From Alphaproteobacteria bacterium (GTDB lineage Bacteria > Pseudomonadota > Alphaproteobacteria > Puniceispirillales > UBA1172), in assembly GCA_021296375.1 (NCBI GenBank), contig JAGWAQ010000116.1:1-5463 (forward strand): DNA of 5,463 nucleotides, in the 5' to 3' direction. Below, in pieces: positions 4,913 through 5,463 of this stretch. Below the pieces are notes generated by a model. It did not search any database. It was not told the DNA's origin and worked only from the letters and a program-made list of their open reading frames with translations. Position numbers and translations under genes: made by a program. Each line of letters opens with the position of its first letter. Positions within the stretch are counted from its first letter, which is position 1.

Positions 4913-5463
4913 TTGCGCAAAATTCCACTGCCACGTCTGAACGTGATGGTGGTGATTGTGTCTTTGATCATTTCTTCAGGCTGTACCTTTACCCCGCCGA
5001 CCTTCACCCCCATCAATACGCATCAGTTCCCCCGGGCTGATGCCGCCGCCACCCCGCCGTCGCGACTGCTTGCGCGCATTCTCGAGCTGGTGCCGGGCAA
5101 TGCCGAGGTGTCCTCCCCCACCCCGATCGTCATTGCCGGTAATCCCGACGTCATGGACATGATGGACATGATGGCCACGACCCCGCCATTGACGACGCCG
5201 ATCCCGACCCTCATCAGCCTGACGGCCCATGCCGATGTCTTTTGTGTTGGCGAGGTATGCGACCAGATGTGGCTGCGTGGCCCCGTTGAAGTGGTGATTG
5301 AGCCTGACCATTTCCGCGCCAGTCTTCAGCAAATCTCGGCGCGTTCCGGCGACGGCAGCGTCCACCTGACAGGCCGCCTCACCCGATATGATTACACCAA
5401 TCCTCTTGTTGATCTTTCGCAATCGGAAATGGTGTTAACGGCGGGCGACACCATCATCACCAT
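4913..5463 (+). CDS. Probable lipoprotein of unknown function (3' end outside the window)
   Basis: An open frame runs without a stop from TTG at 4913 to the end of the window (183 codons, partial). I choose TTG because GAGAAG (4898-4903) lies 9 nt upstream and it supplies a basic n-region (MRKIPLPRLN) before a hydrophobic stretch (11-20) and a lipobox-like ISSGC with Cys24. The lipobox is imperfect: position -3 is Ser instead of Leu/Val. An ATG at 4946 would remove the basic residues and has no ribosome binding site. The mature part begins with a Pro/Thr-rich linker (25-50), has a Met-Asp repeat (MDMMDMM, 81-87), another Pro/Thr-rich piece (89-99) and a probably folded beta-rich region from about 100 on, with a close cysteine pair CVGEVC (111-116) that could form a disulfide. 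I do not recognise a family. It is 33 nt after the stator partner and likely co-transcribed, so it may be a periplasmic or outer-membrane partner; this is inference from position only. Confidence 0.65.
   Translation, partial: MRKIPLPRLNVMVVIVSLIISSGCTFTPPTFTPINTHQFPRADAAATPPSRLLARILELVPGNAEVSSPTPIVIAGNPDVMDMMDMMATTPPLTTPIPTLISLTAHADVFCVGEVCDQMWLRGPVEVVIEPDHFRASLQQISARSGDGSVHLTGRLTRYDYTNPLVDLSQSEMVLTAGDTIIT
5156..5173 (+). repeat. 9-bp tandem repeat inside the lipoprotein gene
   Basis: GACATGATG occurs twice head to tail, preceded by ATG, and encodes MDMMDMM. Unit length is a multiple of three, so gain or loss of a unit would keep the frame. It lies in a low-complexity, Pro/Thr-rich linker that probably tolerates length change. 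Confidence 0.6.

Overview
The window looks like ordinary chromosome from an alphaproteobacterium. This is inferred from a moderately GC-rich sequence with strong G/C third-codon preference, and from the gene set: an archaeal-type class I aldolase, a lysine-type EF-P, a SuhB-like phosphatase, and a MotA/ExbB-like plus MotB/OmpA-like pair of a kind I associate with alphaproteobacteria. Genus cannot be read from this sequence. All six genes lie on the + strand. There are no RNA genes, insertion sequences, CRISPR arrays or phage genes.

Layout: positions 1-171 are AT-rich and non-coding, with a 44-bp interrupted dyad, a small hairpin, a 10-bp palindrome and a weak promoter candidate. Next come three tightly spaced housekeeping genes, probably one operon: class I fructose-bisphosphate aldolase (172-1101), elongation factor P (1124-1690, 22-nt gap) and a SuhB/inositol-monophosphatase family protein (1718-2545, 27-nt gap). 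The 115-nt gap at 2546-2660 holds a composite inverted repeat whose right arm forms the -35 box of a good sigma70-like promoter (GTGACA, 17-bp spacer, CATAAT), then a 5'-UTR hairpin and a strong ribosome binding site.

That promoter probably drives the envelope half of the window: a MotA/TolQ/ExbB-type channel protein (2661-3698, GTG start), its partner with one membrane helix, a very long coiled coil and an OmpA-type peptidoglycan-binding domain (3701-4879, 2-nt gap), and a TTG-started probable lipoprotein that runs off the window (4913-end). The first two have what a proton-driven, wall-anchored stator needs: four membrane helices with pore threonines, a membrane aspartate in the partner, and a peptidoglycan clamp. 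No flagellar, Tol-Pal, TonB or Zorya ZorC/ZorD/ZorE gene is visible, so what the motor drives is unknown. The lipoprotein is a candidate outer-membrane or periplasmic partner by position only.

The most interesting content is this stator-like pair with its unusually long periplasmic stalk, its unrecognised lipoprotein neighbour, and the inverted repeat over its promoter. The aldolase-EF-P-SuhB half is conventional.
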